Origin: Sphingomonas paucimobilis
GTDB lineage: Bacteria > Pseudomonadota > Alphaproteobacteria > Sphingomonadales > Sphingomonadaceae
Length of the DNA: 11,982 nucleotides
Direction of reading: 5' to 3'
Assembly (NCBI GenBank): GCA_945860425.1
Contig: CAMAQU010000032.1
Location: forward strand, 1 to 11,982
Part shown: piece by piece, positions 6,348-11,982 of the stretch
How positions within the stretch are numbered: position 1 is the first letter of the stretch
How the letters are laid out: each line of letters starts with the position of its first letter
Notes under the pieces: model-generated
Told to the model about the DNA's origin: nothing
Databases searched by the model: none
What the model saw: the letters and a program-made list of their open reading frames with translations, nothing else
Program-made: the position numbers and the translations under genes

Positions 6348-6770
6348 ATGAGACACCGTAGTGGCGGCCGCAAACTTCAACGGACTTCGGCCCACCGTAT
6401 CGCGCTTTTCCGCAATATGTCGGCAGCGCTGATCAAGCATGAACAGATCACCACCACCTTGGCCAAGGCGAAGGAACTGCGCCCCTATGTGGAAAAGCTG
6501 ATCACCTTGGCGAAAAAGGGTGGCCTGTCCAACCGTCGTCTGGCCCATGCCCGCCTGTTGGATGACGCGCAGCTGATCAAGCTGTTCGACGTTCTGGCAG
6601 AACGCTATAAGGATCGCGCCGGTGGCTATACCCGCATCATCAAGGCCGGTATCCGCGCCTCTGACGCGTCGCCCACCGCCATCATCGAACTGGTTGACCG
6701 CGATGTCACCGCCAAGGGCCAAGATAGCGGCCCAGTGATGACCGCAGACGATCTCGAAGACGCCGCCTAA
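6348..6770 (+). CDS. rplQ: 50S ribosomal protein L17
   Basis: L17 binds 23S rRNA near the peptide exit side of the 50S subunit. The 140-residue protein has the family start MRHRSGGRKLQRTSAHR, then LFRNMSAALIKHEQITTTLAKAKELRP (read as consecutive conserved segments, about 21-46), EKLITLAKKG, and GGYTRIIKAGIR near 92-103. The tail is acidic and somewhat longer than that of E. coli L17 (127 residues). AGGA lies six bases before the ATG. It is the last gene of the alpha operon, closed by an intrinsic terminator 30 bases after its stop. It is separated from rpoA by a large structured repeat rather than the usual short gap. Confidence 0.98.
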   Translation: MRHRSGGRKLQRTSAHRIALFRNMSAALIKHEQITTTLAKAKELRPYVEKLITLAKKGGLSNRRLAHARLLDDAQLIKLFDVLAERYKDRAGGYTRIIKAGIRASDASPTAIIELVDRDVTAKGQDSGPVMTADDLEDAA

Positions 6771-6800
6771 GCGCAGCGTCTCTTGAGTGAGATAGAAAAG

Positions 6801-6830
6801 GCCCCGCAGCGATGCGGGGCTTTTTTGTTT
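6801..6830 (+). terminator. Intrinsic terminator of the alpha operon
   Basis: A perfect 8-bp stem, GCCCCGCA (6801-6808) with TGCGGGGC (6813-6820), has a GCGA tetraloop and is followed at once by T6 and then GTTT. An A tract precedes it. It lies 30 bases past the rplQ stop. Confidence 0.95.
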
Positions 6831-6837
6831 GGAAGAA

Positions 6838-6916
6838 CCCACCCCCACCCCCTCCCGCTTGCGGGAGGGGAGCGAGACTAAGCGGCCCCGCCGCCTAGTC
6901 GCAGCGGGGTGGGCAG
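6838..6916. repeat. Palindromic intergenic repeat, copy 2
   Basis: The best-formed copy. The outer arms CCCACCCC (6838-6845) and GGGGTGGG (6906-6913) are perfect complements. The first inner hairpin is CCCCTCCCGC (6849-6858) with its complement at 6861-6870 around a TT loop. The second inner hairpin pairs 6876-6885 with 6891-6900 at 9 of 10 positions. Together they predict a three-way junction. It lies just after the rplQ terminator. The right end, GTCGCAGCGGGG, is shared with copy 1. Confidence 0.88.
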
Positions 6917-6922
6917 GGTGGG

Positions 6923-7145
6923 GCTTTATAAAGAATCCTGTATCGATCCAAAACGAAAGGCTCATTTCATTACCAGCTGCCGATGATTTCCAGTTCTCGC
7001 AAATGATGTTTTGATTGACAGGTATCCGAGCTTTTTGGCTTACTAACCTAGTGCATTTTGTGTGTGTGGGGCAGCGTATTTCGAAACCACCTCGCTACTG
7101 GTCTACGTCCTTTATTCCAATAAGGTGCTAGAAGGAGGTTCAGTC
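6923..7145. other. A/T-rich gap before the frameshifted gene
   Basis: Together with the terminator and repeat copy 2, this completes a gene-free stretch of 375 bases after rplQ. The only signals I see are a TTGACA at 7015-7020, with a poor -10 such as TTACTA or TACTAA near 7040-7046, and the strong ribosome-binding site of the next gene (AAGGAGG at 7132-7138). Composition is clearly more A/T-rich than the operon to the left. Confidence 0.5.
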
Positions 7146-7794
7146 ATGTCAAAAGTCCCTAAAGTTTCTCCCACATGGGTATCGCCTTTAACGGACGATC
7201 AACACGCGCAACTGGGCAGATTATGCGTGCTTTTGGGGGCAAATTGATCAATTACTCGACCACATCCTTGAGTGGTCGTACTTCCTGAGAAAGGCTCAAT
7301 GGGACGCAAAGCTTCATAGAAAGCCATTTGATGCTAAGTTATGCCTTCTTAGAAAATCACTTTCTGAAATTGGCGAGCTAGCAATCTTAGAAGCCTTGCG
7401 GGAGTTTTGTGGACAGCTTGATAAGGTAAAAGGACGAAGAAACCACGCAGTGCATGGCATATGGGGATGGCGCGCTGAACCTAATGGGAAAATGGTCGCC
7501 TGCGCACGACGCCAAAGATCGCCGTCCACGCCACTGAAGCCGTCTGATTTTGACGAGTTAGAACAAGCCTTATGTTTTTGCTCAAATATTGGAGGTCGCA
7601 TCTTGTTAGCCTCTCAGGGCCAGCCAATACCTCAACTGCTGCTCAGCGGAAGATTTTTCCATGGCGGACAAGACCAGCCGCCAGAATTTGTTGGGCAATG
7701 GCAAAGCAAATATCCTTGGGACAGCGCTATTCAGGATCCTAATTGCAAAGAAGGTCAGCTGCCTCGCCCAGCACGCCCTCTTCCTGAGAACTAG
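7146..7794 (+). pseudogene. Frameshifted gene for a HEPN-like (R-x4-H) hypothetical protein
   Basis: The ATG at 7146 follows a perfect AAGGAGG (7132-7138), seven bases away, yet this frame stops after 33 codons at 7245-7247. Removing one G from the G5 run at 7235-7239 joins it to the +1 frame, which is open to the stop at 7792-7794 and gives about 215 residues. The junction then reads RLCVLLG, then QIDQLLDHILEW, one continuous amphipathic helix. The reconstructed protein is mostly helical in its first half and carries RNHAVH (Arg98 to His103), the R-x4-H pattern seen in HEPN-domain proteins, many of them RNases of toxin or defence systems. The second half ends in a proline-rich tail. Codon use (TTA, ATA, AAA) differs from its neighbours. 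Alternatives are a sequencing error in the homopolymer or a functional +1 shift. The HEPN assignment rests on one motif. Confidence 0.6.
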
Positions 7795-7864
7795 AATCTT
7801 CGAGCCCCGAGCTTCTTAGAACTGCTATTGGGACCAAGGTTTCACAGGGTTTCTTGGTGGCAAC

Positions 7865-7891
7865 AAAAAAACGGGGCCTCTCAGCCCCGTT
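7865..7891 (-). terminator. Intrinsic terminator of rpoD
   Basis: On the minus strand AACGGGGC (read from 7891) pairs perfectly with GCCCCGTT around a 6-base loop (7878-7883), followed by a T tract (complement of the A run at 7865-7871). It lies about 30 bases past the rpoD stop. The inverse orientation has no T run, so it mainly serves the minus strand. Confidence 0.92.
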
Positions 7892-7920
7892 CTCTTAACT
7901 CCAAACCCAAGCCACGAACC

Positions 7921-9951
7921 TTATTGATCTAAGAAGCTCCGCATCTTGCGGCTGCGGCTGGGGTGTTTCAGCTTGCGAAGCGCCTTGGCCTCGATCTGGC
8001 GGATACGTTCGCGGGTCACGCTGAATTGTTGGCCCACTTCTTCCAACGTATGGTCGGTGTTCATGCCGATGCCAAAGCGCATGCGCAGCACGCGTTCTTC
8101 ACGCGGGGTGAGGGAGGCGAGCACGCGGGTGACGGTTTCTTTCAGGTTTTGCTGAATGGCGGCATCCACGGGGATGACGGCGTTCTTATCCTCAATGAAA
8201 TCACCCAGATGTGAATCTTCCTCATCGCCGATGGGCGTTTCAAGGGAGATCGGCTCCTTGGCGATTTTCATCACCTTGCGCACCTTTTCCAGCGGCATGG
8301 ACAGGCGCTCTGCCATTTCTTCCGGGGTCGGTTCGCGGCCTGTTTCGTGCAGGAACTGGCGGCTGCAGCGCACCAGCTTGTTGATCGTTTCGATCATATG
8401 CACGGGGATGCGGATGGTGCGCGCCTGATCCGCGATGGAGCGCGTGATCGCCTGACGGATCCACCAGGTGGCATAGGTCGAAAATTTATAGCCACGGCGA
8501 TATTCAAATTTATCAACCGCCTTCATCAGGCCGATATTGCCTTCCTGAATAAGGTCGAGGAATTGCAGGCCGCGATTGGTGTATTTCTTGGCAATGGAAA
8601 TGACGAGGCGCAAATTGGCCTCCACCATTTCCTTTTTCGCGATGCGGGCTTCGCGCTCTGCCTTTTGCACCATGTTCACAATGCGGCGGAATTCGGTGAG
8701 GGACATGCCCGTCGCTTGCGCAATATCGGCGATTTCGGTGCGAATCCGCTCTACCGCGTCGCCTTCTGCTTCGGCAAAGGCGGCCCATTTCTTGTCGATG
8801 CCGCGCACGGTTTCCAGCCAGTTTTCGTCCAGCTCCCGGCCCATATAGCTATCGAGGAAGGATTTGCGGTTGACCTTATGGCGCTCTGCCAGACGCAGCA
8901 TCTGCCCGCCCAGCGCGGTCAGGCGGCGGTTATAGCTGTACAGCTGATCAACCAGATATTCGATCTTGCTGTTGTGGAACTGTACGCTTTCCACTTCAGC
9001 GGTCAGCTCTTCGCGAAGCTTGTGATATTTCTTTTCTTCAGAGGCAGAAAACTCCTGCGCGTTGGACAAAGCGACCATGCGCGCATTCTGAATCTTGCCG
9101 AATTTTTTGTAGATGGAGGTGATGCGGGCAAAGCGTTCCAACGCTTCGGGCTTCAACGTTTCTTCCATCTGGGCAAGGGACAGGGTGTTATCCTCATCCT
9201 CTTCCTCGGCCTGCGCCTTCATCCGGCGTTCGATCAGGCCGTCTTCATCCTCTTCACCGGCGGCGTCTTCGGCAACGTCATCCTCTTCCTTGAAAGACGG
9301 GCCAGCCGTTTTTTCAGAGATTTCGCCATCGGCGCCTTCTTCTTCCTCATCGGTCAGCGCCTCTGGGGCGGGGCCTTTGGAGAGCATGGCTTCCAGATCA
9401 AGGATTTCGCGCAGCTGCATCGTGCCTTCGTTCAGCGCGCTGGACCAATCGATGATCGCGTTAAAGGTGATCGGGCTTTCACACAGGCCCAAAATCATCG
9501 TGTCGCGGCCAGCCTCAATGCGCTTGGCAATGGCAATTTCGCCTTCACGAGACAAAAGCTCAACCGCGCCCATTTCACGCAAATACATGCGCACAGGGTC
9601 ATCGGTGCGATCGATGACTTCCTTTTTCTTTTCAACTTCGGGCGCGCCCATGGGGTCGGCGGCGTCAACCGCTTCCACATCGTCTTCGGCGTCCGCCTCT
9701 TCGCCATCATCGGTGGCTTCTTCATTTTCGACGATGTTGACGCCCATATCGTTGATTGCAGACATAACGTCTTCAATCTGTTCGGACGACATTTGATCCT
9801 GCGGCAGAGCCTCGTTCAGCTCATCATAGGTAATATATCCGCGCTTTTTGGCCCGGGCGAGCAGCTTCTTGATCGAGGCTTCGTTCAGATCGATCAAAGG
9901 CGCGTCGGCGCCGTCCTTGTCCATCGCGTCAGCAGTGTCAGTTTTGGCCAT
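7921..9951 (-). CDS. rpoD: Primary sigma factor RpoD (sigma-70)
   Basis: The housekeeping sigma factor directs RNA polymerase to -35/-10 promoters. From the ATG at 9951 the product has 676 residues. Region 1.1 lies near 21-70 (LIDLNEASIKKLLARAKKRG) and region 1.2 near 114-148 (DDPVRMYLREMG). A long non-conserved region (about 150-430) has a very acidic, Glu/Asp-rich stretch at about 200-255. Region 2 spans about 440-518, with GYKFSTYATWWIRQAITR for -10 recognition and melting. Region 3 follows, then region 4 with the -35-binding helix-turn-helix VTRERIRQIEAKALRKLK (645-662). A TTG at 9975 would add eight residues (MKKGISGH) and overlap the dnaG stop as TTGA. I prefer the ATG because MAKTD fits the family and DnaG ends just before it. 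It is 20 bases downstream of dnaG in the same operon and ends at a clear terminator. Confidence 0.98.
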   Translation of the reverse strand: MAKTDTADAMDKDGADAPLIDLNEASIKKLLARAKKRGYITYDELNEALPQDQMSSEQIEDVMSAINDMGVNIVENEEATDDGEEADAEDDVEAVDAADPMGAPEVEKKKEVIDRTDDPVRMYLREMGAVELLSREGEIAIAKRIEAGRDTMILGLCESPITFNAIIDWSSALNEGTMQLREILDLEAMLSKGPAPEALTDEEEEGADGEISEKTAGPSFKEEDDVAEDAAGEEDEDGLIERRMKAQAEEEDEDNTLSLAQMEETLKPEALERFARITSIYKKFGKIQNARMVALSNAQEFSASEEKKYHKLREELTAEVESVQFHNSKIEYLVDQLYSYNRRLTALGGQMLRLAERHKVNRKSFLDSYMGRELDENWLETVRGIDKKWAAFAEAEGDAVERIRTEIADIAQATGMSLTEFRRIVNMVQKAEREARIAKKEMVEANLRLVISIAKKYTNRGLQFLDLIQEGNIGLMKAVDKFEYRRGYKFSTYATWWIRQAITRSIADQARTIRIPVHMIETINKLVRCSRQFLHETGREPTPEEMAERLSMPLEKVRKVMKIAKEPISLETPIGDEEDSHLGDFIEDKNAVIPVDAAIQQNLKETVTRVLASLTPREERVLRMRFGIGMNTDHTLEEVGQQFSVTRERIRQIEAKALRKLKHPSRSRKMRSFLDQ

Positions 9952-9971
9952 GTGACCCGATATACCCTTCT

Positions 9972-11843
9972 TCAATCCCCATCCCCGGCGCGTTCCGCCA
10001 GTGACGCGAGCTTCGCATCAGCCTCCCGACGGGCCTGTTGCAGGCGCATCTGTTCGGCAAATCTTGTGTCGTCCCAGTGTTCGGCTAAACGAGCCGTGGC
10101 AGCTTCCAATGCGGCGTCCAATTCTGGACGGGCAGAAAGCACCTCGATCGCCATCCCTAAATCCCTCCGGGCGAGTTCGGCTTCCGACTGCCGCCGCGTG
10201 AAGGAAAAGGCAAGCCCATTCGCATCGATCAGCCGCGCAGCAAGTGCGCCAGAACCCTGATCTTCGCATATGGTGATCAATGCCTGAGAATCAAGCGTGC
10301 GATGTTCATACGCCGCGTTCAGGACAATGTTCCGAAGTGCCGCTAAATCCTTGTCGGCGATGGGAAGTCCGGCAATCGCCTCGGCATAGGGCTGGATCAC
10401 CTCTGGGTGGAAGATCAGCCCGCATAAAATGGCGCGGGCATAAACGGGTTCGACACCCGTGCCGCTAATCTCTCGCGTCGCGCCTGTGGGGGCCATTTCA
10501 AACTGCGGTCCGCGCGCCCATTTGCCGCCGCGTGCTGTTGGGCGGGCAGGGGCAGGGCGGCCTGCAGAGGGGCCGGGGGCCGGAGGATTGCGATAGGCCT
10601 CATCAAATCGGCGGCGGAATTCCAGCTGATATTGGTCGCGCACGCCGGCATCGGCAATCGTCTTGGCATGTTCATAGAGCCGCTGGCGCAGGCCTGCGCG
10701 CGTTTCTGGGGTGGTGAGGGGGGCTGCATCGCGTTCATGCCGCCAGAGCCGCTCCACCAGCGGCTCAGGCGCGGCCAGCAGGGCGTCCATCGCCGCCTTG
10801 CCGCCCGATTTGATCAGATCATCCGGGTCTTTGCCCTCAGGCAGGGTGATAAATCCCAGCGATCGGTCTGGGGCAAGGCCGGGCAGCGCGCGGCCAATGG
10901 CGCGCACGGCGGCCTTTTGTCCCGCGTTGTCGCCGTCAAAGCAGAGGATCGGCGCGTCTGTCAGCCGCCAGAGCATGCCAATTTGCTGTTCGGTGAGTGC
11001 TGTGCCCAGCGGGGCGACTGTGTCTTCAATGCCGGCTTGGGCCAGCGCGATGACGTCCATATAGCCTTCCACCACGATCACGCGACCCGATTTGCGTGAT
11101 GCCGGGCTGGCGCGGTCGAGGTGGTAGAGCGTCCGGCCTTTGTCGAACAAGGGCGTGTCGGGGGAATTGAGATATTTTGACTCCCCTTGGCCAAGGATGC
11201 GTCCGCCAAAGGCGATGACGCGGCCGCGCGCATCGTGGATCGGGATCATCAACCGGCCGCGAAACCGGTCATAGCTGTCCTTATCGTCGACCTTGATCAG
11301 CAGACCCGCCTCGATCAGCTTGTCTTCGCCAAAATGGGCCAGCGCGGTTTTCAGCCGGGTTTTGCCGTCGGGCGCAAATCCTATTTTGTAGGATTTCACG
11401 ATCTTTTGGGTCAGCCCCCGTTGTTGGAGATAGGCACGCGCCGCAGCACCTTCGTGACCTTCCAACTGCGCCACGAACCACTCCGCCGCCGCCGTCATCA
11501 CATCATAAAGTGAATTGGCCCGCTCCGTCTTTTCCCGCTCTCTCGGGTCCTGTGCTGGAACCTCCAGCCCCGCTGCATCCGCCAGCTCCTTCACCGCCTC
11601 CATAAACGGCAAGCCGCGATGGTCGGTCATCCAACGAATGGCATCGCCATGCGCGCTGCACCCAAAGCAATGGTAAAAGCCCTTCTCGTCATTGACGTAA
11701 AAGCTGGGCGTTTTCTCATTATGGAATGGGCAGCACCCCCGATATTCGCGCCCCGCCTTGGTGATCTTCACCGTCCGCGCGACAAGCGTCGACAATTGCG
11801 TCCGCGCGCGAAGTTCATCCAACCAGGCAGGCGACAGCGTCAT
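9972..11843 (-). CDS. dnaG: DNA primase DnaG
   Basis: DnaG makes the RNA primers for replication and works with the DnaB helicase. The 623-residue product has the CHC2-type zinc-binding domain (Cys38, His41, Cys59, Cys62 in CCPFHNEKTPSF and HCFGCSAHGD). The catalytic core includes RFRGRLMIPIHD (193-204) and FGGR. The TOPRIM domain carries EGYMDV with Glu259, DGD at 303-305 and DPDD at 339-342. A Pro/Ala/Gly-rich linker (about 418-442) leads to the C-terminal helicase-interaction domain (about 460-623). The start MTLSPAWLDELRART matches the family. Its ATG shares ATGA with the stop of the upstream DUF559-like gene, suggesting translational coupling. The only G-rich ribosome-binding candidate is the arm of palindromic repeat copy 3. 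rpoD follows after 20 bases, the classical dnaG-rpoD order. No rpsU is visible next to it. Confidence 0.98.
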   Translation of the reverse strand: MTLSPAWLDELRARTQLSTLVARTVKITKAGREYRGCCPFHNEKTPSFYVNDEKGFYHCFGCSAHGDAIRWMTDHRGLPFMEAVKELADAAGLEVPAQDPREREKTERANSLYDVMTAAAEWFVAQLEGHEGAAARAYLQQRGLTQKIVKSYKIGFAPDGKTRLKTALAHFGEDKLIEAGLLIKVDDKDSYDRFRGRLMIPIHDARGRVIAFGGRILGQGESKYLNSPDTPLFDKGRTLYHLDRASPASRKSGRVIVVEGYMDVIALAQAGIEDTVAPLGTALTEQQIGMLWRLTDAPILCFDGDNAGQKAAVRAIGRALPGLAPDRSLGFITLPEGKDPDDLIKSGGKAAMDALLAAPEPLVERLWRHERDAAPLTTPETRAGLRQRLYEHAKTIADAGVRDQYQLEFRRRFDEAYRNPPAPGPSAGRPAPARPTARGGKWARGPQFEMAPTGATREISGTGVEPVYARAILCGLIFHPEVIQPYAEAIAGLPIADKDLAALRNIVLNAAYEHRTLDSQALITICEDQGSGALAARLIDANGLAFSFTRRQSEAELARRDLGMAIEVLSARPELDAALEAATARLAEHWDDTRFAEQMRLQQARREADAKLASLAERAGDGD

Positions 11844-11982
11844 TGGGTAATTCCCCCCTCCCGCTTGCGGGAGGGGCAGGGGGTGGGCTGCGCCATCAGA
11901 ACAGCATCGATCACCGCAATCACGCCCTCAAGATTGTCAAAGACCTGCTCGTTTGAAAATCTGACCACATGATATCCATTCT
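11840..11982 (-). CDS. C-terminal 46 residues of a DUF559-type nuclease-like protein (runs off right edge)
   Basis: Reading the minus strand from the window edge gives NGYHVVRFSNEQVFDNLEGV, then IAVIDAVLMA, and a tail PTPCPSRKREGGITQ before a TGA at 11842-11840. The GY-VVRFSN--V--NLEGV--VI pattern is the typical end of DUF559 proteins. These are small Vsr-like members of the PD-(D/E)XK endonuclease fold, common in alphaproteobacteria, with largely unknown roles. The active-site part lies outside the window. The last 15 or so residues are encoded by palindromic repeat copy 3, so the repeat has been taken into the reading frame and extends the protein beyond the conserved domain. The stop overlaps the dnaG start by four bases (ATGA), so the two genes are probably cotranscribed and translationally coupled. 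Confidence 0.8.
   Translation of the reverse strand, partial: NGYHVVRFSNEQVFDNLEGVIAVIDAVLMAQPTPCPSRKREGGITQ
11853..11888. repeat. Palindromic repeat, copy 3 (short form)
   Basis: The core is CCCCTCCCGC (11855-11864) and its perfect complement (11867-11876) around a TT loop, identical to the core of copy 2, followed by CAGGGGGTGGG. The second hairpin and the left outer arm of copies 1 and 2 are missing. Unlike the other copies it lies inside a reading frame (end of the DUF559-like gene). On the minus strand its 3' arm, GGGAGGGGGG, lies nine bases before the dnaG ATG. Confidence 0.85.

Noticed and set aside
6151..6351. Short plus-strand frame through the rpoA-rplQ gap
   Set aside because: It consists of translated palindromic repeat (PLSRLQLGGQ, PTPTPPGEGY type segments) and overlaps the rplQ ribosome-binding site, so it is not a gene.
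6829..7014. Short plus-strand frame starting inside the rplQ terminator
   Set aside because: It begins in the terminator and is mostly repeat copy 2 in translation (PTPTPSRLREG). There is no ribosome-binding site.
7062..7145. Upstream extension of the frameshifted gene from an earlier ATG (7062)
   Set aside because: The perfect AAGGAGG at 7132-7138 would lie inside this coding region, while it is ideally placed for ATG 7146.
7195..7250. Programmed ribosomal frameshift at TTTTGGGGG in the HEPN-like gene
   Set aside because: Joining the frames needs +1 (or -2) movement. The sequence resembles a -1 slippery heptamer context rather than a known +1 site, and a homopolymer indel is the simpler explanation. 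It is kept only as an alternative.
7800..7864. Repeated GGTTTC and CCAAG/CTTGG pairs near 7838-7858 as a regulatory element
   Set aside because: They are short, imperfect and in a convergent gap, with nothing to distinguish them from chance.
8347..10260. 637-codon open frame on the plus strand, antisense to rpoD and the dnaG end
   Set aside because: It lies wholly opposite rpoD and dnaG, which are certain. It has no family features and reads as the reversed codons of Glu/Asp-rich and helical segments. Long antisense frames are expected in GC-rich genes with strong codon bias.

Overview
The window looks like a chromosomal segment of an alphaproteobacterium of the order Sphingomonadales, probably a sphingomonad. 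The tRNA-guanine transglycosylase is very close to the Zymomonas mobilis enzyme as I remember it. RpoA, RpoD and DnaG have alphaproteobacterial character, and short GC-rich palindromes of the CCCCTCCCGC type recur between genes. Most of it is core housekeeping DNA in GC-rich codons. Two visibly more A/T-rich patches (about 1-650 and 6930-7870) carry unrecognised or damaged accessory genes.

Layout, left to right. (1) Positions 1-446, minus: partial, unrecognised gene running off the left edge. (2) 656-1198, plus: small multi-pass membrane protein. (3) 1205-1984, minus: short-chain dehydrogenase, convergent with the previous gene. (4) 2105-3229, plus: tgt (queuosine pathway), which lacks the three zinc-binding cysteines of its family. 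(5) 3233-3304: palindromic repeat copy 1. (6) 3319-3855, minus: exported peroxiredoxin. (7) 3912-6830, plus: alpha ribosomal operon, consisting of a promoter, a leader of about 130 nt, rpsM, rpsK, rpoA (GTG start), a large structured repeat in the rpoA-rplQ gap, rplQ and a strong intrinsic terminator. (8) 6838-6916: palindromic repeat copy 2. (9) 7146-7794, plus: frameshifted small gene with a HEPN-like R-x4-H motif. (10) 7865-7891: intrinsic terminator for the minus-strand operon. (11) 11982 back to 7921, minus: end of a DUF559-type nuclease-like gene, dnaG (sharing an ATGA overlap) and rpoD, in the classical dnaG-rpoD macromolecular-synthesis order.

The central blocks supply parts of the basic gene-expression machinery. 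S13 and S11 are small-subunit proteins, L17 is a large-subunit protein, RpoA is the polymerase alpha subunit, RpoD is the housekeeping sigma factor and DnaG primes replication. Tgt modifies tRNAs that read NAU/NAC codons.

The most unusual points are the zinc-site loss in Tgt, a palindromic repeat family placed inside or against housekeeping operons, and the repeat copy that forms both the C-terminal tail of the DUF559 protein and the putative dnaG ribosome-binding site. I found no convincing new multi-gene defence or mobile system, and no tRNA, rRNA, CRISPR array or complete insertion sequence.
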